Source: Pseudomonas synxantha BG33R (GTDB taxonomy: Bacteria; Pseudomonadota; Gammaproteobacteria; Pseudomonadales; Pseudomonadaceae). Taken from it: a stretch of DNA of 64,000 bases. A program made the position numbers and the translations under genes. How positions within the stretch are numbered: the first letter of the stretch is position 1; every line of letters begins with the position of its first letter. This document shows, in pieces, positions 51,858 through 61,067 of the stretch. Below the pieces are notes generated by a model that worked only from the letters and a program-made list of their open reading frames with translations, made no database searches and was not told where the DNA came from. The stretch lies in NCBI RefSeq assembly GCF_000263715.2, contig NZ_CM001514.1:2280936-2344935 (forward strand), read 5' to 3'.

Positions 51858-52072
51858 GGCGATTGGCTCTGGATTCATACATGCAGGATTGTAAAAATGA
51901 CCAGCTAAAGCCGCAGGTAAACTGAGACGGAGGCAATCGCTTTTAATGGCGATTGACCTTGTCGAGTATTTTGGTTTGGTATGGCCTACATCCGCTTTGA
52001 CGGGAAAGACGAACTGGTGGGGCTACCCTTTCAGTTTTAAACGTGAGCCTGGCTTTTTTGGGGAGTGGCTTG

Positions 52073-53242
52073 ATGCAGTGGTTTTATGTATTTATAAAAC
52101 CGTATTATTGGGTGTCTTTCATCGCCTCTTACGGTGTGGCGCAGAATCTTGAAGGGATAGGGTGGTTTGGTTATTTTAATAATATATATGAGCCGGGTAT
52201 ACCATACCCGTTGTTGAATCTCAGTCCCGTCGCTGGTGTGAAAGCAATCTCTTTGTTGTTTTTCATGTCTTTTGTTTTTATGAGTTTGATTTTTGTTAGG
52301 GGAGCATTCGTCCTGGGGCGTAGGCCTGGTCTGGCGAGCCTATTAGTCGTATTTTTACCTGGGGTTTTATCCTTAATCGGGTTTTCTCCGAGTTGGTGGT
52401 TGCTCATACCTGAAGAATTTCATTTGGGGGCAGGATACATAGGCGGTTTCTGGAGCAGTGGAATAAATTTTCTGATCGCCTTCGGTTTTGGGTGGTCGGC
52501 TGTATTGATGCTGGCTAATTGCTTTAAAAGTCCAAAGTTCAAACACGGGTATGACCATTTGTGGTGCATGTTAAGTCTCGTGGGGTGCATGTATTTGGTT
52601 GTTGACTCTCAAGCGAAGTCTGATCGGGAGCAAATGTTGGAAACGAATAAACTGCTAGGGGATTACTTGCAATTTTATAAAGGGCGTTATCAGAATTTGA
52701 AAGAGTACTGTCTGGTTGATGCCTCGTTTGCCAAGGACGAAAAGGCGCTCTGTAAATCCGCCGCAAAGGTATTTTCAATACTCTCATTTAACATTGTAGG
52801 GAATGAGCCTGAGTTAAGACGATATGGGGACTCCTGGTTGCAATCGTTACCAGAATCCAGTGATATCGCTAGAATAAATACATATTTTTGCTCTCGTGCT
52901 GATTTAAATGGAGCGTGTCGTGAAACGCCTTCGCATTTAATGGTAAATAGTCAGGAGTTTGGGCGTAAGGATTACATTCCGCTACCTGATCACAGGGAGC
53001 GTGTAGGTAAGTTGTATGACAGGCTGGGGAGGCTGGTTGATAAAGTTAAATTGGCGCACGAGCATGAAAATTTGAAATATTTTCTCTTTTGTATTATTTC
53101 TTTTCTTGCGGGAGGTAAGGCAGCAACTGCGTCGCTATCATTAATTGGGGAGGGTAACATGAAATCCCGCTCTTGGCTGTTAGGTGTAGCGAGATTGATG
53201 TATTTTAATTTGTGGTTTTTTTTAAGATTAAGGGGTAGATGA
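52073..53242 (+). CDS. Unknown polytopic membrane protein, AT-rich, opposite to the transfer operon
   Basis: 389 aa, start ATG 52073 after GGGGAG; a GTG at 52043 would add 10 residues. Several hydrophobic segments in the first 190 residues, a soluble middle (~190-340) with cysteines in KEYCLVDASF, DEKALCKSA and YFCSRADLNGACRE, and a hydrophobic tail (YFLFCIISFLAGG). The base composition is visibly richer in A+T than its neighbours, a sign of separate acquisition. It stands alone between RAQPRD and TIGR03747 and runs against them. Entry exclusion would suit its position, but there is no sequence evidence. Confidence 0.7.
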   Translation: MQWFYVFIKPYYWVSFIASYGVAQNLEGIGWFGYFNNIYEPGIPYPLLNLSPVAGVKAISLLFFMSFVFMSLIFVRGAFVLGRRPGLASLLVVFLPGVLSLIGFSPSWWLLIPEEFHLGAGYIGGFWSSGINFLIAFGFGWSAVLMLANCFKSPKFKHGYDHLWCMLSLVGCMYLVVDSQAKSDREQMLETNKLLGDYLQFYKGRYQNLKEYCLVDASFAKDEKALCKSAAKVFSILSFNIVGNEPELRRYGDSWLQSLPESSDIARINTYFCSRADLNGACRETPSHLMVNSQEFGRKDYIPLPDHRERVGKLYDRLGRLVDKVKLAHEHENLKYFLFCIISFLAGGKAATASLSLIGEGNMKSRSWLLGVARLMYFNLWFFLRLRGR

Positions 53243-53326
53243 AAGGTGGTATTAGACCAGGTTTGCCGCCTCTTTAGCTAAAAGTGATGTGAGCTTTTCG
53301 CTTGAGTAGTAGTGGTGCTTATTGTT

Positions 53327-54058
53327 TTAAATGTATTTTTTAAATGTTGTTGCTGTAATAGCCATGACCGCGCCAAGCAATACGGCGCAAGGTATAAAAA
53401 CGGCCATTGGATTGAGCGTGATGGGGAGGGATAGGTAAATGATCCAGGGCACGACCAGTAGCGGCATAACTGCCCGCTTAGCCCTGTGATAGACAAAGCT
53501 GCTTTCCCGCCCAGCCCCAAATTTGCGTAGGTCGCGGCGCATTAATCCATCGACAAAACCGGTGAGCGTGGCGAGCAGAAACAAGGGGGTAGCCAAGACC
53601 AGAATAAACAGGCGCACCACGAAGGTAAATGTTACATACACCGACGCCAGCACGAAATCCTCAATGCTCACGTAGAGCTGATTGGTCCAGCCCCAGAAGC
53701 TGTTACTCTGGCTCGACGCGCGCGCCTGCTGGGCAAAATCCACAAAACCAGTCTTGACCAACAACCACCGATTGAGGAAATCCAGCCACTGGAGAATCAT
53801 TGGCCCAGGCTGTTGGATGAGAAGTGAAGATTTGAAGCTCTCGCTGAGCCAACCTAACTCACTGGTTAGCATGGCCTGACTATGCCGCCAGCCCTGATCA
53901 CCCCAGAATAGCAGCAGACCAGCAAACTCAATCAGAATCGAGAGCAGCAACGAGGCAATCAGCAAACCGACGATGCGCAGGACTAGGCTGATCGCCGAGA
54001 TGATCAATCCCGGATGCTGGATCGGTTGTGGCGGCGTGTTCTGGGTGGAAGTCGCCAT
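53327..54058 (-). CDS. Integrating conjugative element membrane protein (TIGR03747, DUF4400-like)
   Basis: 243 aa with four or five TM segments (LIISAISLVLRIVGLLIASLLLSILIEFAGLLLFWG, VLASVYVTFTFVVRLFILVLATPLFLLATLTGF) and the conserved GFVDGLMRRDLRKFGAGRESSFVYHRAKRAV. Matches TIGR03747, a protein located next to TraD in GI-type elements. Confidence 0.87.
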   Translation of the reverse strand: MATSTQNTPPQPIQHPGLIISAISLVLRIVGLLIASLLLSILIEFAGLLLFWGDQGWRHSQAMLTSELGWLSESFKSSLLIQQPGPMILQWLDFLNRWLLVKTGFVDFAQQARASSQSNSFWGWTNQLYVSIEDFVLASVYVTFTFVVRLFILVLATPLFLLATLTGFVDGLMRRDLRKFGAGRESSFVYHRAKRAVMPLLVVPWIIYLSLPITLNPMAVFIPCAVLLGAVMAITATTFKKYI

Positions 54059-54144
54059 TGTTCACTCCATTGCGCGTTGCAGAGTTGATGTCGTCACGAT
54101 CCTTCTGGATTTTCTGATGAGTCAAAACCTGTAGCAGGGGCGGG

Positions 54145-56250
54145 CTACCCCACCTGATCCAGATCAAAGTTAATTGTTGGGCCGCCACCGCTCGCGCTCC
54201 ACCATTGCCCCGCTTGCTCGTTGTAGGTGGCCCGCATCCGCTGGGTGAGCTCAAGCAGGTCCTTTGGCATGGCATCGTCGTTAGAGGGTTTTGGCAACGG
54301 CATGCGGACTTTCCAGAGCTGGCCGCCGGCCTGGAAGGAGAACATCTGCCCCTTGGGCAAACTGACGATATGCGCTGGCTCGATCAGCGGCACACTGGTG
54401 CTGCTGATGCGATCCTGCGAGGACGAAGTGAAGTCTGTGTTGGCCTCAGGATCGGAGGTGTCTGTAGCGCCCGAGACAAGGGTCTTGGTCAGTGCGTTGA
54501 CCTTGGGTAACTGCTGGGTGAGTAGCTCTGCCGTCGCGGTCTCACGTACGCGCAACATCTGCAAGGTATTGAAGTTGCCAATCACCTGGCCGGCCTTGGC
54601 GCGGTTACCGATGCGCGCCTCGATATCGCTAAGGGTTTGAGTATAAGCCGTCACCTGGATACCCGCTCCGCCGCCCTTGTTGATTAGCGGGATGAACTCA
54701 TCACCCATCAACTCGTTAAACTCATCGGCGTGCAGGTTGATTGGCAGCTTGTCACTGCTCCTACCCGACTGAGGCAGGCCGTGGTCTATACCATGTTTGT
54801 AGATGTGGCCCGCGACCGAGACCAAGTCGGCGAACATGGAATTGCCCACAGCGGCGGCCACCTCGGCGTCGGTCAGCGCATCCAGACCGATGTAGACGAT
54901 GCCGCGTTTACGGATGATCTGCATCCAGTCGAAGATTGGCCGCGGGTCATCCAAGTCGGTGTAGTTGGGGGCTAGCAGTTGGGCTGTCTTGCCGGTGGTG
55001 AGTTTTTCCAGCAACGGCAGTAGCGAGGCCACGATTTTGTCGAAGTAAGTACGGTCATATCGTACCGCCGAACGCAGTCCGTCCATTACTGGATCAAATA
55101 CCCTTTTCACTGCCAGGTACTGCTCGATGGCCACCACACGCTTTTCGCGTCCCACCATGTGCCGGGGAATGTTCTTCTCGGTGAGCTTGCCTTCAAGCTG
55201 GACAATTACTTCCCAAGCCTTCGGATCGGTCTTGGCGAAAAACTGCTGGGCGTACTCGATGAACAATGCGTCGATGTTGACCACATGCCGTTGGATTTGC
55301 AGATAGTCCGGACGTCGGCCCAACTCGATCAGGGCGCGGGCGATGATGTTGACGAAACGCCAGGCGAACTCGCGAAACGCCGCCGAGTTACCTTCGCCAC
55401 TGAGCTGCCCAGCGATGCGCGACGCCACTTCCGAGATGCGTCCGAAACGTCCCACGGCGTTGTAGCGGGCGGAGATCTCCGGCCAGCCTAGATGGAAAAC
55501 ATAGAATTCCTTTTCTCGACCGGCGCGTTTGGCTTCAACGTACATGCGTTTGAGCAAATCGGCATCGCCCTTCGGATCGAAGACAATGACGACCTCGTGT
55601 TCGATACGATGAATGTCCTGGGTGATGTACACCTCCGCGAGCCGGGTTTTGCCGACACGGGTAGTACCAAGCACCAGCGTGTGACCCACCCGTTCGCCCA
55701 GCGGCAGGCTGACCTCTGTTTCATCTGGCTCGATCCCATGCAGCAGTGGCGAGCCTCCTACCGGAGGCAAAGGGCGTAACGGATTAAAGGCGCTGTCCCA
55801 GGCCGTGACACGGGCCAGTGTCGAGAGCGGAAACGGTGCATGTTCTAGGCGACGTTCGAGTCCACGTGCCAGGCGGTAACGGGTCGGTTGGTCGACGTAG
55901 TGGGCGACCGCCGGATCCTGGGCCTCGACCAAGCGCTGGGTGTGCAGGCGGGTCCAGCGAAAGCCGCGGCCCATGAACAGACGTTTGCGGCTCACCGGAA
56001 TCTGCCGGCTGGTCAGTTCGTAGCGAGGCAGCCGGCGAATATTGCGCCGATAGCGCAACACCTCCCAGGCTTGTCGGAGGCGGATCAAACCGAACAGGGC
56101 ATAGGCCAGAGCCGCAATCAGACCGATCTCGGGTGATAGCGCCACGGCCCAGGGCGAATACACGCATAACACCACCGCGGCGACGCAGATCGCCACGGTA
56201 TACAGCTCGACTGCGGGCCGGAGTTTGGACTCCATCGCATGCTCTGCCAT
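54145..56250 (-). CDS. traD: Type IV coupling protein TraD (TIGR03743)
   Basis: 701 aa. N-terminal TM pair (TVAICVAAVVLCVYSPWAVALS... IGLIAALAYALFGLIRL), Walker A GTTRVGKT near residue 197 and Walker B VVIVFDPKGD. Further RecA-fold features are GIQVTAYTQTLSDIEARIG and a C-terminal PKGQMFSFQAGGQLWKVRMP. It links the relaxosome to the T4SS and pumps DNA with ATP. SXT/TraD subfamily. Confidence 0.94.
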   Translation of the reverse strand: MAEHAMESKLRPAVELYTVAICVAAVVLCVYSPWAVALSPEIGLIAALAYALFGLIRLRQAWEVLRYRRNIRRLPRYELTSRQIPVSRKRLFMGRGFRWTRLHTQRLVEAQDPAVAHYVDQPTRYRLARGLERRLEHAPFPLSTLARVTAWDSAFNPLRPLPPVGGSPLLHGIEPDETEVSLPLGERVGHTLVLGTTRVGKTRLAEVYITQDIHRIEHEVVIVFDPKGDADLLKRMYVEAKRAGREKEFYVFHLGWPEISARYNAVGRFGRISEVASRIAGQLSGEGNSAAFREFAWRFVNIIARALIELGRRPDYLQIQRHVVNIDALFIEYAQQFFAKTDPKAWEVIVQLEGKLTEKNIPRHMVGREKRVVAIEQYLAVKRVFDPVMDGLRSAVRYDRTYFDKIVASLLPLLEKLTTGKTAQLLAPNYTDLDDPRPIFDWMQIIRKRGIVYIGLDALTDAEVAAAVGNSMFADLVSVAGHIYKHGIDHGLPQSGRSSDKLPINLHADEFNELMGDEFIPLINKGGGAGIQVTAYTQTLSDIEARIGNRAKAGQVIGNFNTLQMLRVRETATAELLTQQLPKVNALTKTLVSGATDTSDPEANTDFTSSSQDRISSTSVPLIEPAHIVSLPKGQMFSFQAGGQLWKVRMPLPKPSNDDAMPKDLLELTQRMRATYNEQAGQWWSASGGGPTINFDLDQVG

Positions 56251-56259
56251 GACCCAGAC

Positions 56260-56775
56260 TCACTGTTCCAGTGAGGTGGCTGTGATTAACACAGGGTAGT
56301 GCTCAATTTTCAGGCGAGAGGCGATGTCGTTGCCGTTGACCGGCAGGATGGTGATGCCCGGAGCGGCTGCTCGAATTTGGGCCAGGGCTTCAGTATCGGT
56401 CACTTCGACGGCGAGTCCGGCTGCACCCATTTCATGCAGTTCAGTCGCACGCTGATGCAGCCAAGCCAACGATTGGGGATCCTCCCCGACAAGGAAAAAT
56501 GGCTGCAAGCCTGGCATGTCCAGGGTGCGAATTGTGATCTGGCCTGGGCTCAAGTGAGAGCTGCGCACGGGCAGTATCCAGGTTTCATCGGCAAATGCAG
56601 ATAGGTCTGCATGTATGGCCCGAGCAGGCTGGATCTTGTTGTTTATTGGCGGCCTGGAAGCTTCAAACTGGGGGCGGGTGAAACCGCCAGGCTGAACTTC
56701 TGCAAACGACAGTCCCGGCTGGGCGAGCGCAGCCAAGAGCACGGCAAAGTAATACGCACTGGGAATTCGCTTCAT
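56260..56775 (-). CDS. Integrating conjugative element protein (TIGR03765, PFL_4695 family)
   Basis: 171 aa exported protein (signal ends GLSFA-EV). PLxSSHLSPG-like segment VRSSHLSPGQITIRTLDMPGLQPFFLVGEDPQSLAWL and the end PVLITATSLEQ fit the family. Its start overlaps the transglycosylase stop by 4 bp. Confidence 0.87.
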   Translation of the reverse strand: MKRIPSAYYFAVLLAALAQPGLSFAEVQPGGFTRPQFEASRPPINNKIQPARAIHADLSAFADETWILPVRSSHLSPGQITIRTLDMPGLQPFFLVGEDPQSLAWLHQRATELHEMGAAGLAVEVTDTEALAQIRAAAPGITILPVNGNDIASRLKIEHYPVLITATSLEQ

Positions 56776-57320
56776 GGTGGTGTGCCCTGTTTAAAGGAAA
56801 CCTGTAGTCGTTCGAGTTGTTGGGAAAAGCCGGCGCGGTAACGCGCGGCCGGAGTTCCTCCTGCCGGGCGGTGATATCGGCCAGCAGCTGACACCCAATC
56901 ACCGGTGACGGCGTGATGCTCTTGTAGCAGCGCGGCAGTTACGGCCAGATTGCGGTAGGGTTCGAAGGCTTCGCAGGGACTGGAAAAATGCTGTCCGTGA
57001 TAACCCAGGTTGATTTGCCCAAGCCCGGCATCGACCCGCTTGGCGTCATACCGATCAAGCGCCTGAAGCAAGGCGTGACAGGCGGTCTGACGATTGGCGA
57101 AACGGTAAGGGCTACCGGCAATATTCAGCGTCCAGGGCCAGGGCAGCAGTCGGCCACGGAGGCGGGCGCCACTCTCCTGCAGGGCAATCGCGAACAACAC
57201 CGTGGAAGGGACGTTGGCGTCATGCGCTGCCAGTTGATAAGCCGGAGGCGGAAGTTCGTCTGCCCGGACGGCGTGCACCATCAGCAGGAGCGCAATAGCA
57301 ATCAATCGAGACGTTGCCAT
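56772..57320 (-). CDS. Lytic transglycosylase (VirB1-like)
   Basis: 182 aa, signal peptide (ALLLMVHAVRA-DE). SLT fold: VPSTVLFAIALQESGARL (catalytic Glu in QESG), then DAGLGQINLGYHGQHF and AVTAALLQEH. It opens the peptidoglycan for channel assembly. Overlaps neighbours by 4 and 19 bp. Confidence 0.88.
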   Translation of the reverse strand: MATSRLIAIALLLMVHAVRADELPPPAYQLAAHDANVPSTVLFAIALQESGARLRGRLLPWPWTLNIAGSPYRFANRQTACHALLQALDRYDAKRVDAGLGQINLGYHGQHFSSPCEAFEPYRNLAVTAALLQEHHAVTGDWVSAAGRYHRPAGGTPAARYRAGFSQQLERLQVSFKQGTPP

Positions 57321-58021
57321 TGTCCGTTCACCTGCTGAAATGTGACGGGTAACGGTCTCGGGGCTCCCAGGCTGAACCAGCGACCGCGATCATGGTTCAG
57401 GGTGATTTGCCGGTGTTGGACCTTGCTCGCATCAATGCCTGCTTGCCGCGCCCAGCCACGGACATGTTCATCCTCACCTTGGCTGCCCACCAGGTAGATA
57501 TCGAACGCTGTATCACTGCTTTGCAGACGCTGCGCTTCAGCGGTGCACGCAGGGCAATGGTCTTCGACAAACAGAGCACGGCGCGGCTCTATCGGTGAGC
57601 TAGCAGCGGGCGGGGATGCCATACCCTGAATCGGCAACAGTCCAGGAAACAGCTTGGCCCAAGCTGCGGTGTAGGCGTTTTGGTAAGCCAACTCGCGCTC
57701 GGCACGTTTGGCTTCCAGCGCTACCTGCAGTTCGGCATAGCGCTGACGCTCTTGGTCGTTCTCTGCTTCGACGCCGAGTGCAGTCAGCGGATCGAGATTC
57801 GGGCTCCAGTAACCACGCGGGCCGGCTTGGATCTGTTCGAAGCGTGTCCACTCCTGCTCCGTCAGACCCCAGCTTGCCGCCTGTTCAGAGTGCGAACGCT
57901 CCAGCGGAGCAGACTGCGTGTCCTGGGTCCGTGACGGTGTCGTGACGGGGTTGCCCAGCGCAGCGCCCGTGCTCAGCAATGAAACGAAACAGACGATGGG
58001 ACTCAGCGGAGCTCTGTTCAT
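57302..58021 (-). CDS. Integrating conjugative element protein (TIGR03759)
   Basis: 239 aa exported. WGLTEQEWTRFEQIQAGPRGYWSPNLDPLTALGVEA and QRYAELQVALEAKRAERELAYQNAYTAAWAKLFPG define TIGR03759. A thioredoxin-like motif C-P-A-C (FVEDHCPACTAEAQRL) suggests disulfide handling during pilus assembly. Confidence 0.87.
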   Translation of the reverse strand: MNRAPLSPIVCFVSLLSTGAALGNPVTTPSRTQDTQSAPLERSHSEQAASWGLTEQEWTRFEQIQAGPRGYWSPNLDPLTALGVEAENDQERQRYAELQVALEAKRAERELAYQNAYTAAWAKLFPGLLPIQGMASPPAASSPIEPRRALFVEDHCPACTAEAQRLQSSDTAFDIYLVGSQGEDEHVRGWARQAGIDASKVQHRQITLNHDRGRWFSLGAPRPLPVTFQQVNGQWQRLD

Positions 58022-58030
58022 GATCGCTTC

Positions 58031-58702
58031 TCAAGGGAGGTGCACGGTCTGGTCTGGGTGAGCGGTCACCGCGAAGATAGCCGCGTTCGGCTCCAGCACC
58101 TTCAGTTGCCATGTGCCGAACTGCTCGCCGTTGTGCAGCAACTGGATATCATTGAGCGAGCGACTGTCAGGAGGTGCGACCGCCAGAAAGCGCTCGCCAC
58201 CGCGGTACTCGACGCTCAACACTGAAAATGGCGGCAGGAGCGGGGCAGGCTTGGGCTGAGCGGTTTTTACCGGCTTGGCCGAGGAAGGCGTCGGTGGTGG
58301 GAGTGGTGGCTGGCTCTTGAGGTCCAGGAGTTGCTGCTCGACGTGCTCAAGTCGTGCGCGTAGCGCGATCATGTCGGCTTCGGTAGCACGGGCTGCCAGA
58401 CCATCGCGCAGTTCCTGTATCTCCTGCGCCCATTGATCCAACATCGGATCGAGGGTATTGGCCTGTTGCATACCGGAATCGACCATCTGCTTCAGGTCTT
58501 TCAGTGCGTACTGCAGCTTCTCCTGTGCATCCAAGAGGGTGCTTGAATCACGTCGCAGGGTATCCAGGGTCTGTAGGCGTTGGGCGTTCGCATTTTCCAG
58601 CTCGGTCACGCGTTGATACTGGTTATACAAACCACCACTCAGCCCGGAGACCGCCAGGCAAAGTGAGCCGACAATGAGGGTTTGAAACGTCGTGGCTTTC
58701 AT
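58031..58702 (-). CDS. Coiled-coil inner-membrane protein of the transfer region
   Basis: 223 aa. An N-terminal TM anchor (LIVGSLCLAVSGLSGGLY) is followed by a coiled coil (~30-130), a proline-rich hinge (SQPPLPPPTPSS) and a small C-terminal domain (VLSVEYRGGERFLAVAPPDSRSLNDIQLLHNGEQFGTWQLKVL). The layout is like PilO/PilP-type accessory proteins. It overlaps the PilL-N gene by 4 bp. Not assigned to a numbered family. Confidence 0.65.
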   Translation of the reverse strand: MKATTFQTLIVGSLCLAVSGLSGGLYNQYQRVTELENANAQRLQTLDTLRRDSSTLLDAQEKLQYALKDLKQMVDSGMQQANTLDPMLDQWAQEIQELRDGLAARATEADMIALRARLEHVEQQLLDLKSQPPLPPPTPSSAKPVKTAQPKPAPLLPPFSVLSVEYRGGERFLAVAPPDSRSLNDIQLLHNGEQFGTWQLKVLEPNAAIFAVTAHPDQTVHLP

Positions 58703-59241
58703 GGGCGTGCCTCCGGCTGATGGGCCGCGCTGGGTGCGAGCCGCACGACGGCAGCATCATTTTTTATCCGTTCGAAGCAGACCGAACGGCTGACCTCATC
58801 GGTCGTGAGTTGCCAGGCGGGGCCAGCCAGTACTTGTAGCGCGTTGCGTAGTGAGATCGAGCCGAGTCGGTAATGGGCGGCGGGCAGAGGCCGGGTAAAC
58901 ATTATTTTTACTGGTTCGGCAGCAGGGCAGAGCGAATAACCTGAGCGTTGCAGCACGTAGTACATCGCTTCCTGTACCGAAGGATTCAGGTTGGACGGAA
59001 TGCTCACGTCAACGATTTGAGCGAGAAGATTACGTTGTTCCGTGGTGGGCTCGGTGCTGACCAGCGTATAGCGGCCATAGCGGAGCTCTGTCGGATGACT
59101 CTCATCGGCTGTACTCCTCGAAAGCTGGGCCCGATTGGAACCACCGGCATTCTCTGGACTAGTCGGCAATGGGGTGGGGATCTGCGCCGTGCAGGCGCTC
59201 AATAAACCCAGCAGGCAGACAGGCGTGAAAAAACGCTCCAT
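58699..59241 (-). CDS. PilL N-terminal domain lipoprotein (TIGR03748)
   Basis: 180 aa lipoprotein (LLGLLSAC-T; Cys16). RYGRYTLVSTEPTTEQRNLLAQIVDVSIP and SVQEAMYYVLQRSGYSLC...LRNALQVLAGPAWQL match the PilL_Nterm family of ICE transfer regions. It is the first gene of the long minus-strand operon; a terminator-like hairpin lies directly before the ATG. Confidence 0.85.
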   Translation of the reverse strand: MERFFTPVCLLGLLSACTAQIPTPLPTSPENAGGSNRAQLSRSTADESHPTELRYGRYTLVSTEPTTEQRNLLAQIVDVSIPSNLNPSVQEAMYYVLQRSGYSLCPAAEPVKIMFTRPLPAAHYRLGSISLRNALQVLAGPAWQLTTDEVSRSVCFERIKNDAAVVRLAPSAAHQPEARP

Positions 59242-59243
59242 GG

Positions 59244-59285
59244 AAAAAACCTCATGTCAGTTTCAGTGCAGAACCTGACATGAGG
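59244..59285 (-). terminator. Hairpin with T6 overlapping the PilL-N Shine-Dalgarno
   Basis: Arms CCTCATGTCAG (59250-59260) and CTGACATGAGG (59275-59285) form an 11-bp perfect stem with a 14-nt loop. On the minus strand it is followed by TTTTTT and then CC-ATG of the PilL-N gene. The AGG that serves as Shine-Dalgarno (ATGAGG) is inside the stem. It can act as terminator or as translation block. Confidence 0.65.
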
Positions 59286-59330
59286 TGAAGGAGCGATTCA
59301 GTGAGTAAGTTGATTCAAGACGGGTCGTGT

Positions 59331-59855
59331 TTAAGTTGAACGCGTTGCTATTTCGTCATAAATGGCGAGCCCATCCAAGACGGCAGCGTCGGGGTCGAAA
59401 ATCAACAACCTCACATCCGCTAATGCCGCCAGATACAGTACGTTGAGCAAGGCTTCCGGTGTGCCTGCGTCGAGTTGTTCTTGTCTCAAGCTCGAATAAC
59501 GATTGCCCTCAATGTTCAGCAAGTTCTCGTCCGTCCACGGCGTGCCGATCAGTTTGCAACCGATACCGCAGCAATCTGGCAGCGTAAAAAGCTCGAACAA
59601 GAGGCCGGTTTGCCGCAGAGCGAAGTTACTGACCCACTCCTCCAGATAAAGCATCGATTCTTCGGGAAGGTGCGCGGTACTGATTTCCCAGGCTCGACTG
59701 TAGTGTCCCGTTTCGAAGCTCAAGCGATGGACCATGGCTTGTGCCTCTTCCAGGGAGTACAGATCACCGAGGTGATGCCGCTCGTTGAGCATTTCGCCCA
59801 TCACGGCGTAGATTACTTGGCGTACTAGCCCAGTGGACTGGCAGCGTTCATCCAA
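59331..59855 (-). CDS. DUF5983-like ICE protein
   Basis: 174 aa, start TTG 59855, which lies 1 bp after the TGA of the upstream gene on the minus strand. The C-terminal LLIFDPDAAVLDGLAIYDE resembles DUF5983 of ICE accessory regions. The middle has PDCCGIGCKLIGTPW. Function unknown. Its product seems soluble. Confidence 0.55.
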   Translation of the reverse strand: MDERCQSTGLVRQVIYAVMGEMLNERHHLGDLYSLEEAQAMVHRLSFETGHYSRAWEISTAHLPEESMLYLEEWVSNFALRQTGLLFELFTLPDCCGIGCKLIGTPWTDENLLNIEGNRYSSLRQEQLDAGTPEALLNVLYLAALADVRLLIFDPDAAVLDGLAIYDEIATRST

Positions 59856-59856
59856 A

Positions 59857-60096
59857 TCATCCGAAATGGATTGGCCTTCGCTGATTCAAGGCGAAATCGT
59901 CATTGAACACGCAGGCGAACAGTTGCAGCTCATTGTCGGGCAGATGGGCTTGTGAGTCGTGCACGGGTCGAAAGCAGGGAGGGCAGTCGTTTTCGTAGGT
60001 GATCAGTAGCAGCCGTTCGATATGAAGGTTGTCGTAACCGCGAGCAAATGGAGTTGTGGTCGTCAGCAGGGCCGGGGCTTGGTGTGTGGGGGGCAT
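59857..60096 (-). CDS. Small ICE accessory protein
   Basis: 79 aa (MPPTHQAPALLTTTTPFARGYDNLHIERLLLITYENDCPPCFRPVH...). GGAG precedes the ATG at 60096. Two cysteines close together (CPPC). No family recognised; probably translationally coupled to the DUF5983-like gene. Confidence 0.55.
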   Translation of the reverse strand: MPPTHQAPALLTTTTPFARGYDNLHIERLLLITYENDCPPCFRPVHDSQAHLPDNELQLFACVFNDDFALNQRRPIHFG

Positions 60097-60148
60097 GAGG
60101 GTTCTCCAGAATGAAAATGAACAAGGCGCCCGAAGACGCCTGAGAGGG

Positions 60149-60643
60149 TTAAAGCCAGCCATGTTCGGCAAGGGAAAGTGGACGACCTTCACCCACGATG
60201 AAGTGATCCAGTACGCGCACTTCGATCAAGGCCAAGGCCTCTTTCAACCGTTCGGTCAAGACGCGATCCGCCTGGCTGGGTTCTGTACAACCTGAAGGGT
60301 GGTTGTGAACAAAAATGGCGGCCGCAGCGTTATGCGCTAGGGAACGCTTGACGACTTGGCGGGGGTAAACGCTGGCGCCATCAATGCTGCCGTGAAAGAG
60401 GACTTCGAACGCCAGCACTCGGTGCTTGGCATCGAGAAAAATCACACCGAAGACTTCTTGCTCTTGTTGCGCAAGATGCAGTTTTAGATATGAGGCCACG
60501 GCGCCAGGCGACGTCAGGTTAGGGCCGCGGGCGAACAGCCGGCGATCCAGAATATGCAGCGCTTCGTCGATGAGCCGGTTTTCGTGGACGATACGATCAG
60601 CCTCGAAATCCGAGGTTTCAATCAGGGTGAGCTGAGTGTTCAT
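60149..60643 (-). CDS. radC: RadC/JAB domain protein
   Basis: 164 aa, only the C-terminal RadC JAB-type domain. Zinc ligands and catalysis: E80 and H113-N-H115-PSG...D126 ([16 protein letters not shown]). ICE-borne short RadC proteins are common; the proposed link to recombination repair has not held for the whole family. GGAGG-like sequence precedes the start. Confidence 0.92.
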   Translation of the reverse strand: MNTQLTLIETSDFEADRIVHENRLIDEALHILDRRLFARGPNLTSPGAVASYLKLHLAQQEQEVFGVIFLDAKHRVLAFEVLFHGSIDGASVYPRQVVKRSLAHNAAAAIFVHNHPSGCTEPSQADRVLTERLKEALALIEVRVLDHFIVGEGRPLSLAEHGWL

Positions 60644-60739
60644 GAGGTACCTCCGAAAGGAATAATCCGGGGCACACGCCCGAGGGGAGTAGTGTCCCCG
60701 AGGATATAGAGTCGCGGGCGTTAGCCGATGACGCGTTGT

Positions 60740-60997
60740 TTACAGTCGAGTGAATCGGTGGCGTTGACCGTGCAGGTGTGAGCCGCAACCGTCGCAGGGC
60801 AATGGGGAAAAGGTTCTTATTCCCCAGCCGGTTTCGAGATCGAAGTCGGCACTGATGGGCATTAACCGAACGAGTCCACTGTGGATGCCGGCGATGCGTT
60901 TCTCGATTTCATCCGTCCTGTAGTAGAGCGATAACGTGCTGTAGTCCTCATAAGCAGCCGCGAACAGACAGTCGTCGCAAAGCCAGAAGGATTCCAT
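60740..60997 (-). CDS. Small ICE protein with two CxxC pairs
   Basis: 85 aa (MESFWLCDDCLFAAAYEDYSTL...). CDDC near the N-terminus and CDGC near the C-terminus could chelate zinc. The C-terminal LPCDGCGSHLHGQRHRFTRL is rich in His and Cys. GGAG precedes the start. Function unknown; likely a member of a small-zinc protein family of ICEs. Confidence 0.6.
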   Translation of the reverse strand: MESFWLCDDCLFAAAYEDYSTLSLYYRTDEIEKRIAGIHSGLVRLMPISADFDLETGWGIRTFSPLPCDGCGSHLHGQRHRFTRL

Positions 60998-61067
60998 GTC
61001 GGTTCTCCTGTGCTGATTGAAGAAAAGGCGCTCAATTGAGCGCCTTGATGTAAACATCGTGGATTGT

